A program made the position numbers and the translations under genes. This document shows, piece by piece, positions 1-9,158 of a stretch of DNA of 64,000 nt (position 1 is the first letter of the stretch; each line of letters starts with the position of its first letter). The notes below the pieces were generated by a model. That model had not been told where the DNA came from. It made no database searches and saw nothing but the letters and a program-made list of their open reading frames with translations. Origin of the DNA: Planctomycetota bacterium (GTDB lineage Bacteria; Planctomycetota; Phycisphaerae; Phycisphaerales; SM1A02); assembly GCA_022574595.1 (NCBI GenBank), contig JACZRS010000005.1:152480-216479 (forward strand), read 5' to 3'.

Positions 1-1396
1 CCCTCGCCCACTCACGGTCACCCGCATTGACAAAGTGCTTACCAAACCCCGTCGATCCTCTGAAGTTAACGCTCAACACTGCGTACCCCCGATTTGCCAA
101 CCATTGATGGAGAGGGTTATACCCCCAACTATCGCGCGCCCACGGCCCACCATGCACTAACAAAACCATTGGTAAATTTGTTGACTTGCCATTGAGCGGA
201 GTTGTGAGATAACTAACTAACTTAAGGCCATCCCTTGCCTTAATAACCACTGGTTTCATCTTGGCAAGAGAATAACCCTCAAGTGCGGCACGGTTTGAAA
301 AAAGGTAAGTCGCTTGCTTGGCTTGGCGATCATATAGGTGATATTCCACAGGCCCATCGTCGCGTAAGTAAGCTACAATCCAAGTCTTGTCATCTTCTGT
401 TCTACTAATAATTGACATATCAGCATCGCGCAGTTGTGTAAGATAATCCCAATCCTCTTGGATCGAATCATCCAGAATCTCCCACTGCCGTCTCTTATAT
501 TCATATCCAACAGCCTGTGGTCGACCAGTTGCTGGATCCATTTCAAGCATACTCAAGTCCGCTATTTCATTACCAGCAATGCGCTCGTAAGAACCGTCTT
601 CGCCTGTTGTATATTGGTAAAGTTGAGCAGTATCCGCGTTTCTTGAATCTAGTAGGTAGATAGTATTGTTATCTCTTGTAAAACCCATAAGACTGGATGT
701 AATCGAGTCGTTACGACTCCAACGGACAAGCTCATACCAGGAATCAGTTGAGCTATCTCGAGTTTCAACTATTTTCCCACCATCAGATGTGTATCTAATC
801 CCCGCACGAATTTGAAAATTGCTATCTGCTATTACGCCTATAAAAACATTATTTTCATAAACAAGTTGGCTTTCGCCGGTTGACGTATTAATTCGCCAAA
901 CATCGTGGTATTGGGGATTGCGGTTGTTTATACCGACAAGAATCTCATCCGGGAAATTGCGATCGGTTGCAACTACTCTTGCCCTAATTTCTTCAAACGG
1001 TGTTAGATCTTTCTGATCACCTGTTTGAATATCTACTGCATAGAGATGGAAATTTTCATCCCCGCCAGAATCTTGAGCGTAAATAATCTGCTTGTTATTA
1101 TGCATCCAAAAGTAATTGCGAATTGGCCGCGTTGTGGAATTAGTGATCGGCTTGGCATCATCCTGGCCTAGAGATTGCACCCATACATTAAGCAAACCAT
1201 TACGAGGCGCTAAGTAACTAATGTGTTTCCCATCGGGGCTTATGCGAACTGATGCTCTATCAGGATTCCCAAACAGCACACTTCGAGGGATTAGATCCCT
1301 GCCCTGACCTTGCGCAATTTGGTTGAACGTTACATTCGCTATACCGCTAATCAGTAAAGCAAGTCCAATTAGGGAAAAACGGTACTGCTTAATCAT
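1..1396 (-). CDS. S9 family (prolyl oligopeptidase-like) peptidase, C-terminus cut by window edge
   Basis: The gene starts at 1396 on the minus strand and is open to the left edge, so about 465 residues are visible. The N-terminus is a hydrophobic signal segment followed by IPRSVLFGNPD and ISPDGK, the usual opening of the beta-propeller of S9 peptidases. Near the edge NFRGSTGFG is followed by an NAGDREWA stretch, which precedes the catalytic Ser motif in this family; that Ser lies outside the window. A GGAGG site sits 5 nt before the ATG. Family knowledge says these are secreted or periplasmic serine peptidases acting on short peptides. The substrate cannot be read from the sequence. Confidence 0.85.
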   Translation of the reverse strand, partial: MIKQYRFSLIGLALLISGIANVTFNQIAQGQGRDLIPRSVLFGNPDRASVRISPDGKHISYLAPRNGLLNVWVQSLGQDDAKPITNSTTRPIRNYFWMHNNKQIIYAQDSGGDENFHLYAVDIQTGDQKDLTPFEEIRARVVATDRNFPDEILVGINNRNPQYHDVWRINTSTGESQLVYENNVFIGVIADSNFQIRAGIRYTSDGGKIVETRDSSTDSWYELVRWSRNDSITSSLMGFTRDNNTIYLLDSRNADTAQLYQYTTGEDGSYERIAGNEIADLSMLEMDPATGRPQAVGYEYKRRQWEILDDSIQEDWDYLTQLRDADMSIISRTEDDKTWIVAYLRDDGPVEYHLYDRQAKQATYLFSNRAALEGYSLAKMKPVVIKARDGLKLVSYLTTPLNGKSTNLPMVLLVHGGPWARDSWGYNPLHQWLANRGYAVLSVNFRGSTGFGKHFVNAGDREWAR

Positions 1397-1562
1397 TGCA
1401 ATCCTCCAAATGTCAGGCTTATGGTTTGATAGGTTTGTATCTGCCAGCCAAAGTTAGCCAGCTTATTCGGCGCAAGGGTACACACACTCCAGCTATTTGC
1501 TGTGGAAAAACATTGGTCTTGATAGATTAGGCTTAAAAATAATCCGCTGGAGGACTTGCCAG

Positions 1563-1862
1563 CTACATTTCATCATCCTGGAACTTAAGTACAGCTGGGC
1601 CTACATGAATCGACATACCCGTTCTGAGCCGAATTTGATTTATTTTCTCGCCGTCTAAAAAGGTGCCGCCAGTAGATCCAAGATCTCTGAGCACCAGATC
1701 ATGTCCATCACGCTCGATGCAGCAATGCTCTCGAGAAACAGATTGGCTCTTAATACAAACATCGCAGGTCTCATCTCTTCCAATGATAATCTCTTGGAAA
1801 TCACCCAAGGCATATGCCTTCAGCAACTGGCCGCTCTTGTTACAAACGTGTAGCTCCATCAT
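1563..1862 (-). CDS. FHA domain protein
   Basis: A protein of about 99 residues consisting almost only of a forkhead-associated domain: IIGRDETCDVCI, then SVSREHC, then DLGSTGGTFLDG. These match the conserved GR, SxxH and N/TG-type positions of FHA phosphothreonine-binding domains. The reading frame is open upstream to 1946, but ATG at 1862 follows a GGAG site and gives the usual compact domain. FHA proteins bind phosphothreonine peptides, so a Ser/Thr kinase partner is expected, but none is adjacent. It is divergent from the Kdo transferase gene to its right. Confidence 0.8.
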   Translation of the reverse strand: MMELHVCNKSGQLLKAYALGDFQEIIIGRDETCDVCIKSQSVSREHCCIERDGHDLVLRDLGSTGGTFLDGEKINQIRLRTGMSIHVGPAVLKFQDDEM

Positions 1863-1999
1863 AACCATGGTCTCCGGTAGGCTTCCCGAGAGTACGATGG
1901 GCGTTCGCACTATCCTTATTGTTGGTTCTATGCGGTCATTTGCCAAGCACTAACTCTAGAAATCTCAAACAATCAACTCTGCCTATACACTCTCTGATA

Positions 2000-3253
2000 A
2001 TGCGTTGGCTAGTAAACCTTGTTTATATCATAGCGTTGGTCCTCACATCGCCCATTTGGCTCCTGCGAATGATCCGTACGGGCAAGATCAAGACCGATTG
2101 GCAAGGCCGATTTGGGCGTACTACCCAATTAGGTCCTAAAGATGGCAAACGCCTGCTTATCCATACAGTCTCGGTGGGGGAGGTGAACGCTATTGAGCAA
2201 TTAACTCAAAAGCTCACTAATAACAAATATGCCCCGCAAATCATCATCTCTACCACTACCGATACAGGTTTCGCCAGGGCTAAATCGTTCCTGGGAGATC
2301 GCTTTAAGATTGTCCGATACCCCTTTGACTTTTCCTTTTGTGTTAGTCGTTTTCTCAAATCAATTGAGCCGGATGCGGTCGCACTCTTTGAGCTTGAGGT
2401 TTGGCCTAACTTTACCGCAGCTTGTCAGCGCAGAGGAATTGCAATATGCGTCGTCAACGGCCGACTAAGCCAACGCAGCTTCAACCGCTACAAGCAAATT
2501 CGCTCGCTGGTAAAACCTTCATTTAATAGATTGGCGTTTGCAGCAGTTCAAAGCCAAACCTACGCAAAACGCTTTGAAGAAATGGGTGTAAATAATGATC
2601 TCATCCATGTAACAGGTTCAATGAAATGGGATGCAGCCAAGATAACAGATCATGTCGATGGAGCAGATGATCTTGCACAGGAATTAGGCATAGATAGAAA
2701 TAGGCCTTTGATCGTTGCAGGTTCAACGGCACCAGGTGAGCACGAACTTTTTGCATCATGTATTCCTGGTGATATTCAATTGCTATGTGCACCAAGAAAA
2801 CCAGAGTGGTTCGACCAGGCAGCAGCGTCGCTCCCTGGCTGCGCTAGAAGATCCAAAGGCACAAGAGGCAGTCCAACCGGGCGTTTCCTACTCGATTCAA
2901 TAGGTGAATTACGACAAGCTTATGCTTTAGCGGACATCATCATCGTCGGGCGAAGCTTCGTAGATCTATATGGCTCAAATGTCAGCGAAGCGGTAGCTCT
3001 GGGTAAAGCAACAGTCATAGGACCAGCAGTTTCAGATTTTCAGGATTCTGTTGATGCATTGGTTAATGGAGATGGGATCATACAAACCACGCGTGATGAT
3101 CTGGCGGATGTCCTGAGAGAACTACTAGACAATCCCAACAGGCGAGAGCAGCTAGCAGCAAACGCGCGAGATGTGATCCAAGAGCAGCAGGGCGCTACTG
3201 ATCGTAACGCCAACCTGGTTATTGAATTATTATATAAAACCAGTCGGGTTTAG
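2000..3253 (+). CDS. waaA: 3-deoxy-D-manno-octulosonic acid (Kdo) transferase
   Basis: A 417-residue GT-B glycosyltransferase that adds Kdo from CMP-Kdo to lipid A in LPS synthesis at the inner membrane. Visible features are an N-terminal membrane segment, the WQGRFG motif, HTVSVGEVNA with the conserved catalytic Glu, the VVNGRLS segment and a C-terminal nucleotide-binding half (IIVGRSFV, NVSEAVALGKATVIGP). Length fits the WaaA family. The frame is open back to 1919, but that start lies within the divergent FHA gene, so ATG at 2000 is preferred. Its presence implies an LPS-bearing outer membrane. Confidence 0.9.
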   Translation: MRWLVNLVYIIALVLTSPIWLLRMIRTGKIKTDWQGRFGRTTQLGPKDGKRLLIHTVSVGEVNAIEQLTQKLTNNKYAPQIIISTTTDTGFARAKSFLGDRFKIVRYPFDFSFCVSRFLKSIEPDAVALFELEVWPNFTAACQRRGIAICVVNGRLSQRSFNRYKQIRSLVKPSFNRLAFAAVQSQTYAKRFEEMGVNNDLIHVTGSMKWDAAKITDHVDGADDLAQELGIDRNRPLIVAGSTAPGEHELFASCIPGDIQLLCAPRKPEWFDQAAASLPGCARRSKGTRGSPTGRFLLDSIGELRQAYALADIIIVGRSFVDLYGSNVSEAVALGKATVIGPAVSDFQDSVDALVNGDGIIQTTRDDLADVLRELLDNPNRREQLAANARDVIQEQQGATDRNANLVIELLYKTSRV

Positions 3254-3266
3254 TACAAAAGAAATT

Positions 3267-3295
3267 CCGCCGTCCTAACGGTGTCAGAACGGCGG
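3267..3295 (+). terminator. Hairpin after waaA, possible terminator
   Basis: A perfect 7-bp inverted repeat (CCGCCGT / ACGGCGG) with a 15-nt loop starts 13 nt after the waaA stop. It is followed by a purine-rich run rather than a U tract, so intrinsic termination is only a possibility. Confidence 0.4.
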
Positions 3296-3727
3296 AGGAG
3301 GAGAAAGAAGAAAGGAGAAAGAAGGATCTTAAGAGTCGAAAAGGCAATTTGAGTTCTTGTTGTGTTTTACAACCACACAGTGAACAAAATAGCACCCTCC
3401 GACTCCATATTTATTACGTTAGTTGTATTATTAAGGTTCGCAGCAACAAATAGGGGCGGTACGATAGCTTTTGCTATGCAATTGGCCCCTTTCCGGAGGG
3501 TTATGACGGATCCATATTCCATCCTGCCGCTCCAAATCCACTTCCAGGTGGTACTGCAAAAATATCGGGTAATGCCCCTGACAAACTCTATAATCCATCA
3601 AGAAATTTACATATACCCTTGTATGGTGCCTGAAAAGCCTAAAAAGGGAAAATGCACCCACAAATAGTGCTTTGATTGACCAATTCCAGCTAAGAATAAG
3701 CCCTATTAAGCCTAGACTTATGCCTTA
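3296..3727. other. Intergenic region, no supported gene
   Basis: About 430 bases between waaA and thiL. It starts with a long purine-rich run. Short open frames exist on both strands but none combines a start, a ribosome site and recognisable protein. One plus frame (about 3454-3630) has a Gly/Pro-rich, protein-like translation but no start codon, and may be a remnant. Confidence 0.5.
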
Positions 3728-4642
3728 ATGCGTGAATTTGAATTATTACAACATGTCTTTCAAGCCACGGGCAAGAGCCAATCTGTTCTCATACCTCCCG
3801 GCGATGATATGGCTATGGTTCAGGTCGATGGAGTTAATTTACTTGCTGCTGTTGACCAGCTCGTCGAAGCTCGCCATTTCGATATCTCAATTACTCCGGT
3901 TCATTTGATCGGTCGAAAAGCCATAACGCGCAGCCTTAGCGATGTTGCAGCCATGGCGGCAATTCCGGTCGCTTCACTTGGAACTATTACAGCATGCCCT
4001 AGTACCCATGATGAATGGGCCGCTGCACTATTTGATGCAATGAATGAAACTGCTGACCAGTATAACTGCCCGCTAATTGGTGGCGATGTAGCAATTCATC
4101 ATGAAACAGGCTCACCAATGGTTTGCACTGTTACTGTGCTGGCAAAACCAGGGCTGAATCCTCCGCTGCGCAGAAGTGGCGCTAAGGCGGGGGATAACTT
4201 ATATGTTACAGGCGCGCTAGGCGGATCTGTTGATGAAAACGGCTTGGGCAGACACCTAACGTTTGAACCACGCATAAATGAAGCGCTGGCTTTATCTGAA
4301 ATACTAGGCCCAAGACTGCATGCAATGATAGATATCAGCGATGGGCTTGGACGTGACGCATCTCATATTGCTGAGTTATCTAACGTTTCAATTGAAATAG
4401 ATGCTGGTTCGCTACCAATTAACCATGGTTTAGATTGGCGCCGAGCCATGTCTGATGGTGAAGATTACGAACTTTGCTTTGCAGCTGAAGGGGATGTGCC
4501 AAATCAAATATGCCAATTACAAGTTACACAAATCGGGCGAATTGTTGCTCTTAGCGATTCACTTAAACCTTCAATAATTGTCCGAGATGGATCAACGCAG
4601 ATTGACGCAGCATCACTTGGGTGGGAGCATGGCAATTCATGA
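3728..4642 (+). CDS. thiL: Thiamine-monophosphate kinase
   Basis: A 304-residue ATP-dependent kinase converting thiamine phosphate to thiamine diphosphate. The order of motifs matches ThiL: MREFELL at the start, PPGDDMAM (metal and ATP site), VDQLVE, GRKAITRSLSDVAAM, IGGDV, the IDISDGLGRD stretch, and GEDYELCF near the end. Length is normal. Its stop overlaps the start of the next gene by ATGA, so thiL and tsaE are translationally coupled. No other thiamine genes are nearby. Confidence 0.93.
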   Translation: MREFELLQHVFQATGKSQSVLIPPGDDMAMVQVDGVNLLAAVDQLVEARHFDISITPVHLIGRKAITRSLSDVAAMAAIPVASLGTITACPSTHDEWAAALFDAMNETADQYNCPLIGGDVAIHHETGSPMVCTVTVLAKPGLNPPLRRSGAKAGDNLYVTGALGGSVDENGLGRHLTFEPRINEALALSEILGPRLHAMIDISDGLGRDASHIAELSNVSIEIDAGSLPINHGLDWRRAMSDGEDYELCFAAEGDVPNQICQLQVTQIGRIVALSDSLKPSIIVRDGSTQIDAASLGWEHGNS

Positions 4643-5274
4643 AACTTCTCCGCGAAAGTCATAGCGAAGCAGCAACGATTGAGCTTGCCACAAAGCTCGG
4701 CAACAAACTGCGTGCATCAGATGTTGTATGTCTGCTAGGGCCATTAGGAGCTGGGAAAACCTGCTTTGTGCGCGGTTTAGCCAAAGGGCTGGGTATAGAT
4801 CCATCAATGGTTTCAAGCCCTAGCTTTGTAATCTGCCAAGAGTACAACGGACAGAGTACTCTAAAGCTAGCTCACATAGATGCCTATCGCCTCTCGGGCC
4901 CGGATGAACTACAAACCATCGGCTGGGATGAACTTTGCGAAACGCCAAATACCGTTCTTGCAATTGAATGGGCTTCACTAATAGAGTCCGCACTACCCGA
5001 TTGCCGAATCGAGGTTACGCTGGAACACACTGGCGAAAACTCAAGGCAAATAACCATCAATGTCCCTGATGAAATTGCAGATCGTTTCGAGGGTATTGAA
5101 AATAATATTGCCACCAGCGAAAAATGTCGAAAGTGCAGCAAGCCTATATATTCAACTGCTGATACATATCCTTTTTGCTCCAATCGTTGTCGTTTTGCGG
5201 ACTTGGGTTCTTGGTTTGATGAATCTTACATGACTAGTCGCCAAGCTGATGCAGATGATTATCCCGATGAGTAA
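4639..5274 (+). CDS. tsaE: TsaE (t6A synthesis ATPase) fused to a YacG-like zinc ribbon
   Basis: The first ~150 residues are TsaE, the ATPase of the complex making N6-threonylcarbamoyladenosine in tRNA: Walker A GPLGAGKTCFVRG, SSPSFVICQEY, HIDAYRL, and IEWASLIESALP. The last ~50 residues form a separate domain with CRKCSKP, then FCSNRCRFADLGSWFDESY. This is the four-Cys ribbon and DLGxW signature of YacG, the small DNA gyrase inhibitor of proteobacteria. TsaE alone is usually about 150 residues; this protein has 211. Start is the ATG overlapping the thiL stop. The gene ends directly against the convergent Fur-like gene. Confidence 0.9.
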   Translation: MKLLRESHSEAATIELATKLGNKLRASDVVCLLGPLGAGKTCFVRGLAKGLGIDPSMVSSPSFVICQEYNGQSTLKLAHIDAYRLSGPDELQTIGWDELCETPNTVLAIEWASLIESALPDCRIEVTLEHTGENSRQITINVPDEIADRFEGIENNIATSEKCRKCSKPIYSTADTYPFCSNRCRFADLGSWFDESYMTSRQADADDYPDE

Positions 5275-5817
5275 TCAACTGGCCCCGTTAGAATTGCGAC
5301 CTTCCGGGCTTATAGCGTAAATCTGAAACCGATGGCCGACCGGCTCCCAGCCATGTTCATTACATATACGATCCCTAATTGCCGTCAATTCATTATCTGA
5401 AAACTCAATATGCTTTCCCGTTTTCATGCAAACCATATAATCGCGCTGCTGTTTGCCGTAAATCAGTTGATAATGCGTTAGCTTAGAATCGAATAACGCC
5501 TGGGTGATAATTCCCGCTTCTTGCAAGAGTTTGATTGTGCGGTATACCGTAGCGGTTGAAACGCCATCAGCGCGCTTGCGCATCTGAGACATTAGATCCT
5601 CAACTTCAAAAACACCATCGCGTTCGATGATTGCTTCTAAGATGTCTGCCCGTTCGGGAGTATATTTGAGGTTCTGAGATTTGAGATATCGCCTAAAAAC
5701 CGAACAAAGCGGAGCCATGACCACAATCTGCGGATCACCCGGGTCGATAGGCGAAGCAGTGGGGGGGGGAGGGGGATCAAGTGGGTCAGGGGGATTCGGT
5801 GTTGACTTGCGATTCAT
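5275..5817 (-). CDS. Fur-family transcriptional regulator, divergent metal site
   Basis: About 180 residues. The winged-helix part (LKYTPERADILEAI, EDLMSQM, STATVYRTIKLLQEAGII) is typical of Fur proteins. The second domain is abnormal: the usual HHDHxxC motif reads QQRDYMVC, and the following CxxC is reduced to one Cys, so the canonical His/Cys ligands for metal are mostly absent. The first ~35 residues form a Pro/Asp-rich tail encoded over a G-rich tract. The frame extends upstream to a GTG at 5835; ATG at 5817 is preferred. It likely regulates transcription, but metal sensing is doubtful. Confidence 0.8.
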   Translation of the reverse strand: MNRKSTPNPPDPLDPPPPPTASPIDPGDPQIVVMAPLCSVFRRYLKSQNLKYTPERADILEAIIERDGVFEVEDLMSQMRKRADGVSTATVYRTIKLLQEAGIITQALFDSKLTHYQLIYGKQQRDYMVCMKTGKHIEFSDNELTAIRDRICNEHGWEPVGHRFQIYAISPEGRNSNGAS

Positions 5818-5874
5818 GCTACAAGTGTATCCCACTATAAATACATAAGATTCTAATGATCCTCGAGCAACGAT

Positions 5875-6975
5875 ATGACTACTTCATCGCTGAAAATACT
5901 GGCATTTGAGCCGTTTGATAGCGGTTCTCACCGATCTGTTCGCCAATCTATTAGCCAGCATTCCAGGCATAACTGGACTTGGCTAACCAGGCCTGGTCGA
6001 GCGTGGAAGTGGCGGATGCGACTGGCTGCGATAGAGCTAATTCAGCAAGCCCATGTGCAGTGTGCTTTTGATACTCCTGCAGATCTGATCTTTGTTACTT
6101 CGCTGCTTAGTGCTGCGGATTTACGAGCTTTACTGCCAGCTGAGCTTCGTAGCGTTCCTCTTGTTGTTTATATGCATGAAAATCAAGCTGCGTATCCCTA
6201 TTCAGATCGCAACGAGGTTGATCCTAAGCGTGATGTACATTTCGCACTGACCAATCTCACAACAACACTCGCAGCTGACTGTGTAATTTTTAATAGCGTA
6301 TACAACCGCCAATCATTCTTGATAGGCCTCAAAGACATACTAAAAAATACACCCGATCTTGCGGCTGGTAATTGGTTAGAGCAAATCGAATCAAAGAGTC
6401 ATATAGCCTGGCCGCCGGTTGAACTTCCACCGGAATCATTTGGTCAATCTTCCGAGGGCGGGAGAGTTTTACATAACTCTATCCGTGTGGTTTGGCCGCA
6501 TCGATGGGAACATGACAAGGGGGTTGATGAGCTACTGGATATTGCTAATCAATACACCGAGCCTTTGAATCTGCGTTGGACGATTCTTGGCGAACAGTTT
6601 TCCAAGGTGCCTAAAGCTCTAAATGAGTTTCGTGATAAATTTGCAAACCAAATAGATCACATTGGTTTTGAGCCTGATCGCAAGAAGTACTGGCAGCACT
6701 TACGAGAATGTGATTGGGTGTTATCTACAGCAAAGCACGAGTTCTTTGGAATAGCTGTGGTGGAGGCCTTACTTGCGGGATGTTTACCATGGCTTCCCGA
6801 TCGCCTGAGCTATCCAGAGTTGCTGCCAGCTAGTGCAACAAATCTAAGTCCATACGATCCGCCAAGTGATAGTACAAGAGTGCTTCGTGATATCGCAGCA
6901 CATTTAAAGCCTGCAATAGCAGCAAATGCAGTTGCTAGAATAGATGAGTTACTTCAGCAAGCTGTCAAAGCTTGA
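5875..6975 (+). CDS. DUF3524-type glycosyltransferase, probable tRNA-queuosine mannosyltransferase
   Basis: A 366-residue GT-B protein. The N-terminus (LAFEPFDSGSHRSV, then WTWLTRPGRAWKWRMRL) carries the signature of DUF3524/GTDC1 proteins. The middle holds YMHENQAAYPY and FNSVYNR; the C-terminal half has a donor-site region (WPHRWEHDKG, STAKHEFFGIAVVEA). Members of this family are known to mannosylate queuosine in tRNA-Asp. Whether this homologue does so is inference; a degenerate QueC-like gene lies at 24 kb, but no tgt or queA is in the window. It is divergent from the Fur-like gene, with 57 nt between starts. Confidence 0.8.
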   Translation: MTTSSLKILAFEPFDSGSHRSVRQSISQHSRHNWTWLTRPGRAWKWRMRLAAIELIQQAHVQCAFDTPADLIFVTSLLSAADLRALLPAELRSVPLVVYMHENQAAYPYSDRNEVDPKRDVHFALTNLTTTLAADCVIFNSVYNRQSFLIGLKDILKNTPDLAAGNWLEQIESKSHIAWPPVELPPESFGQSSEGGRVLHNSIRVVWPHRWEHDKGVDELLDIANQYTEPLNLRWTILGEQFSKVPKALNEFRDKFANQIDHIGFEPDRKKYWQHLRECDWVLSTAKHEFFGIAVVEALLAGCLPWLPDRLSYPELLPASATNLSPYDPPSDSTRVLRDIAAHLKPAIAANAVARIDELLQQAVKA

Positions 6976-7136
6976 CTCTGAGATCACCTTGAAAGCCCCC
7001 CATCCTGAGCCGATAATGCATGTTATGTTAAATTCAAGCTTGTGAGCAATCCAAGCTTACTTACTAAGCTGAACGATGTACCATGCCCAGCCCGTTAATT
7101 ACTAAATAGAGCCACCAATTGAGATACGAGCCTTAA

Positions 7137-9047
7137 ATGCCCACACTTTGGTCCAAAACGCTGATACCAACGCTACGCCAGGATCCTGCGGATGCGGAGG
7201 TTCCATCGCATCGGTTGATGCTTCGAGCTGGTCTGATTCGCCAACTTGGTAGCGGTCTATACACATTCCTTCCTTTAGGTTGGCGTGCACTAAAAAAAGC
7301 TATCGAAATTGTCCGCGAGGAAATGAACGCAGCTGGTGCTAGTGAAGTTCTAATGCCTGCACTTGAACCTTTGGAGATGTTCAAGGACACCAAGCGCGAC
7401 GTTGAATATGGCGACAACCTTTTTACTTTAACAGACCGGCATGGCCGAAAGGCAGCACTTGCGCCAACACATGAAGAAATCATCACCGAGCTTATGGCCG
7501 CTTATGTTGAAAGCTACCGCCAACTGCCGCTGAATCTGTATCAGATTCAGACCAAGTATCGTGATGAGTTTCGGCCACGCTTTGGGATTCTGCGTTCTCG
7601 TGAATTTATTATGAAGGATGCGTATTCATTTGACATTGATCTCAATGGGCTCGACTCAAGTTACCAGGCAATGTACGATGCATATTGCCGTATCTTTACT
7701 CGCTGCGGCTTAGAATACGAAATAGTAGAAGCAGAGTCAGGCCCAATTGGTGGTTCCGCCAGCCATGAGTTTATGGTTCTTTGTAATACCGGCGAAGATA
7801 TCATCCTCAAATCAGATAAAGGCACTTATTCTGCAAATGTAGAAAAATGCGGAATTGGCAAACGTGATCTTGCTCAAGACTTTTCCGGAGAACCGACAGG
7901 CGATCTCAGAATTGTATCAACTCCCGATTGCACGACGATTACGGATCTGTGCAAACAGTGGCAGAAATTTGGCGGCGGCAAGTTAAAGCCACAGAACGTG
8001 CTTAAGACTCTCGTTTATCGCTTCGAAGGAGAATTGACAGCTGAGGAGCAGAAGGAAGTCGAGGAGTTGGCAACGCTCGGGTACACTGATGGTGGATTCT
8101 ACTTCTATTGGATAGTTGTCGTCCGAGGTGATCACGAAGTAAACGAGGGAGCGGTGAAGACCGAGGTTGAGCAAGTCCACAGGCGCGAGATGAAATTCAC
8201 GCCAAAGAGCGCGCCTGGGCTTCACCTCATGGAAGAATGCAAGGCGAAGGAAGCTGGATTCGAAGTAGGATTCGTGGGACCACACGCGTATCTCTCATTG
8301 CCAGCCGATTCCAAGGCGCGTACCCGGATTCTTGTTGATCACGAGGCGGCCCAGCCAGGATTCTGGGTTGCAGGGGCCAACAAGCCTGATCAGCATGTGA
8401 TGCACTTCAACTGGATACGCGAGTGCGAGCGGAGGTGGCTCAGCGATCATGTAACTGATGACCACATAACCTATGTCGCAGACATCCGCAATGCAGCCGA
8501 TGGTGATCCCTCCCCCACCGGTGACGGCGGCATACTTCACGAATACAAAGCTATTGAGGTCGGTCACGTATTCAAACTAGGCAGCAAATACTCCGATGCA
8601 ATGGGTTTTAGCGTACTTGATGAAGATCAAAACAGCCAGTCCGTCATCATGGGGTGTTACGGAATCGGCGTAGGAAGAATCATTGCAGCCGCAATCGAAA
8701 CCAGTCACGATGACAACGGCATAATTTGGCCGGCAGCAATTGCCCCCTATCAAGTACATATTGTCCCCATAAAATACCAAGGTGAAGTTCGCGATACCGC
8801 CCTATCAATTGCCAAGCAACTCGAAGATGCAGGGATGGATGTACTTATAGATGATCGCGATGAGAGGCCGGGTGTAAAATTCAACGATGCAGATCTAATA
8901 GGCTTCCCAATAAGATTAACCATCGGCGACAAAGCTCTAGCAGAAAACAGCGTCGAATTTAAGCGCAGAGTTGATGATAAATCTAAAGCTGAGTTAGTTA
9001 AGCTCGATCAAGTTGTCGAGCGCTGCAAAGAAGTGCTCGCTAAATAA
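7137..9047 (+). CDS. proS: Prolyl-tRNA synthetase, bacterial type with editing insertion
   Basis: A 636-residue class II synthetase charging tRNA-Pro. It opens with the family N-terminus (PTLRQDPADAEVPSH, LIRQLGSGLYTFLPLG), has motif 2 (RDEFRPRFGILRSREF), then a long insertion (about residues 230-410) corresponding to the YbaK-like INS editing domain with VLKTLVYR and VVRGDHEVNEG, then motif 3 (GCYGIGVGRIIAAA) and the anticodon-binding domain. Size matches other INS-containing ProRS. Base use inside the insertion (about 7.98-8.55 kb) looks more GC-rich than the rest, and long antisense frames open there. Confidence 0.95.
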   Translation: MPTLWSKTLIPTLRQDPADAEVPSHRLMLRAGLIRQLGSGLYTFLPLGWRALKKAIEIVREEMNAAGASEVLMPALEPLEMFKDTKRDVEYGDNLFTLTDRHGRKAALAPTHEEIITELMAAYVESYRQLPLNLYQIQTKYRDEFRPRFGILRSREFIMKDAYSFDIDLNGLDSSYQAMYDAYCRIFTRCGLEYEIVEAESGPIGGSASHEFMVLCNTGEDIILKSDKGTYSANVEKCGIGKRDLAQDFSGEPTGDLRIVSTPDCTTITDLCKQWQKFGGGKLKPQNVLKTLVYRFEGELTAEEQKEVEELATLGYTDGGFYFYWIVVVRGDHEVNEGAVKTEVEQVHRREMKFTPKSAPGLHLMEECKAKEAGFEVGFVGPHAYLSLPADSKARTRILVDHEAAQPGFWVAGANKPDQHVMHFNWIRECERRWLSDHVTDDHITYVADIRNAADGDPSPTGDGGILHEYKAIEVGHVFKLGSKYSDAMGFSVLDEDQNSQSVIMGCYGIGVGRIIAAAIETSHDDNGIIWPAAIAPYQVHIVPIKYQGEVRDTALSIAKQLEDAGMDVLIDDRDERPGVKFNDADLIGFPIRLTIGDKALAENSVEFKRRVDDKSKAELVKLDQVVERCKEVLAK

Positions 9048-9055
9048 TTGGGTGC

Positions 9056-9152
9056 CACGCACAGTGAGTGAGCCGGAAGGCGAACGAGTCGTGCGTGCGA
9101 ACTTACGATTAACTTTCAATCGCACTGACGACTCGAAGACTCGTTGTCAGTG
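9056..9152. repeat. Twin palindromes between convergent proS and lysC
   Basis: Two hairpins lie in tandem: CACGCAC/GTGCGTG at 9056-9062 and 9091-9097, and CACTGAC/GTCAGTG at 9123-9129 and 9146-9152. The pair resembles a REP-like element and could end transcription from both sides. Family membership would need a genome-wide comparison. Confidence 0.6.
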
Positions 9153-9158
9153 GCAACC

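Noticed and set aside
3454..3630. Gly/Pro-rich plus-strand frame between waaA and thiL
   Set aside because: Protein-like composition, but it has no start codon, no ribosome site and follows a stop; at most a remnant.
7983..8567. Long antisense frames inside proS
   Set aside because: They lie opposite a conserved synthetase and probably arise from its GC-rich codon use.
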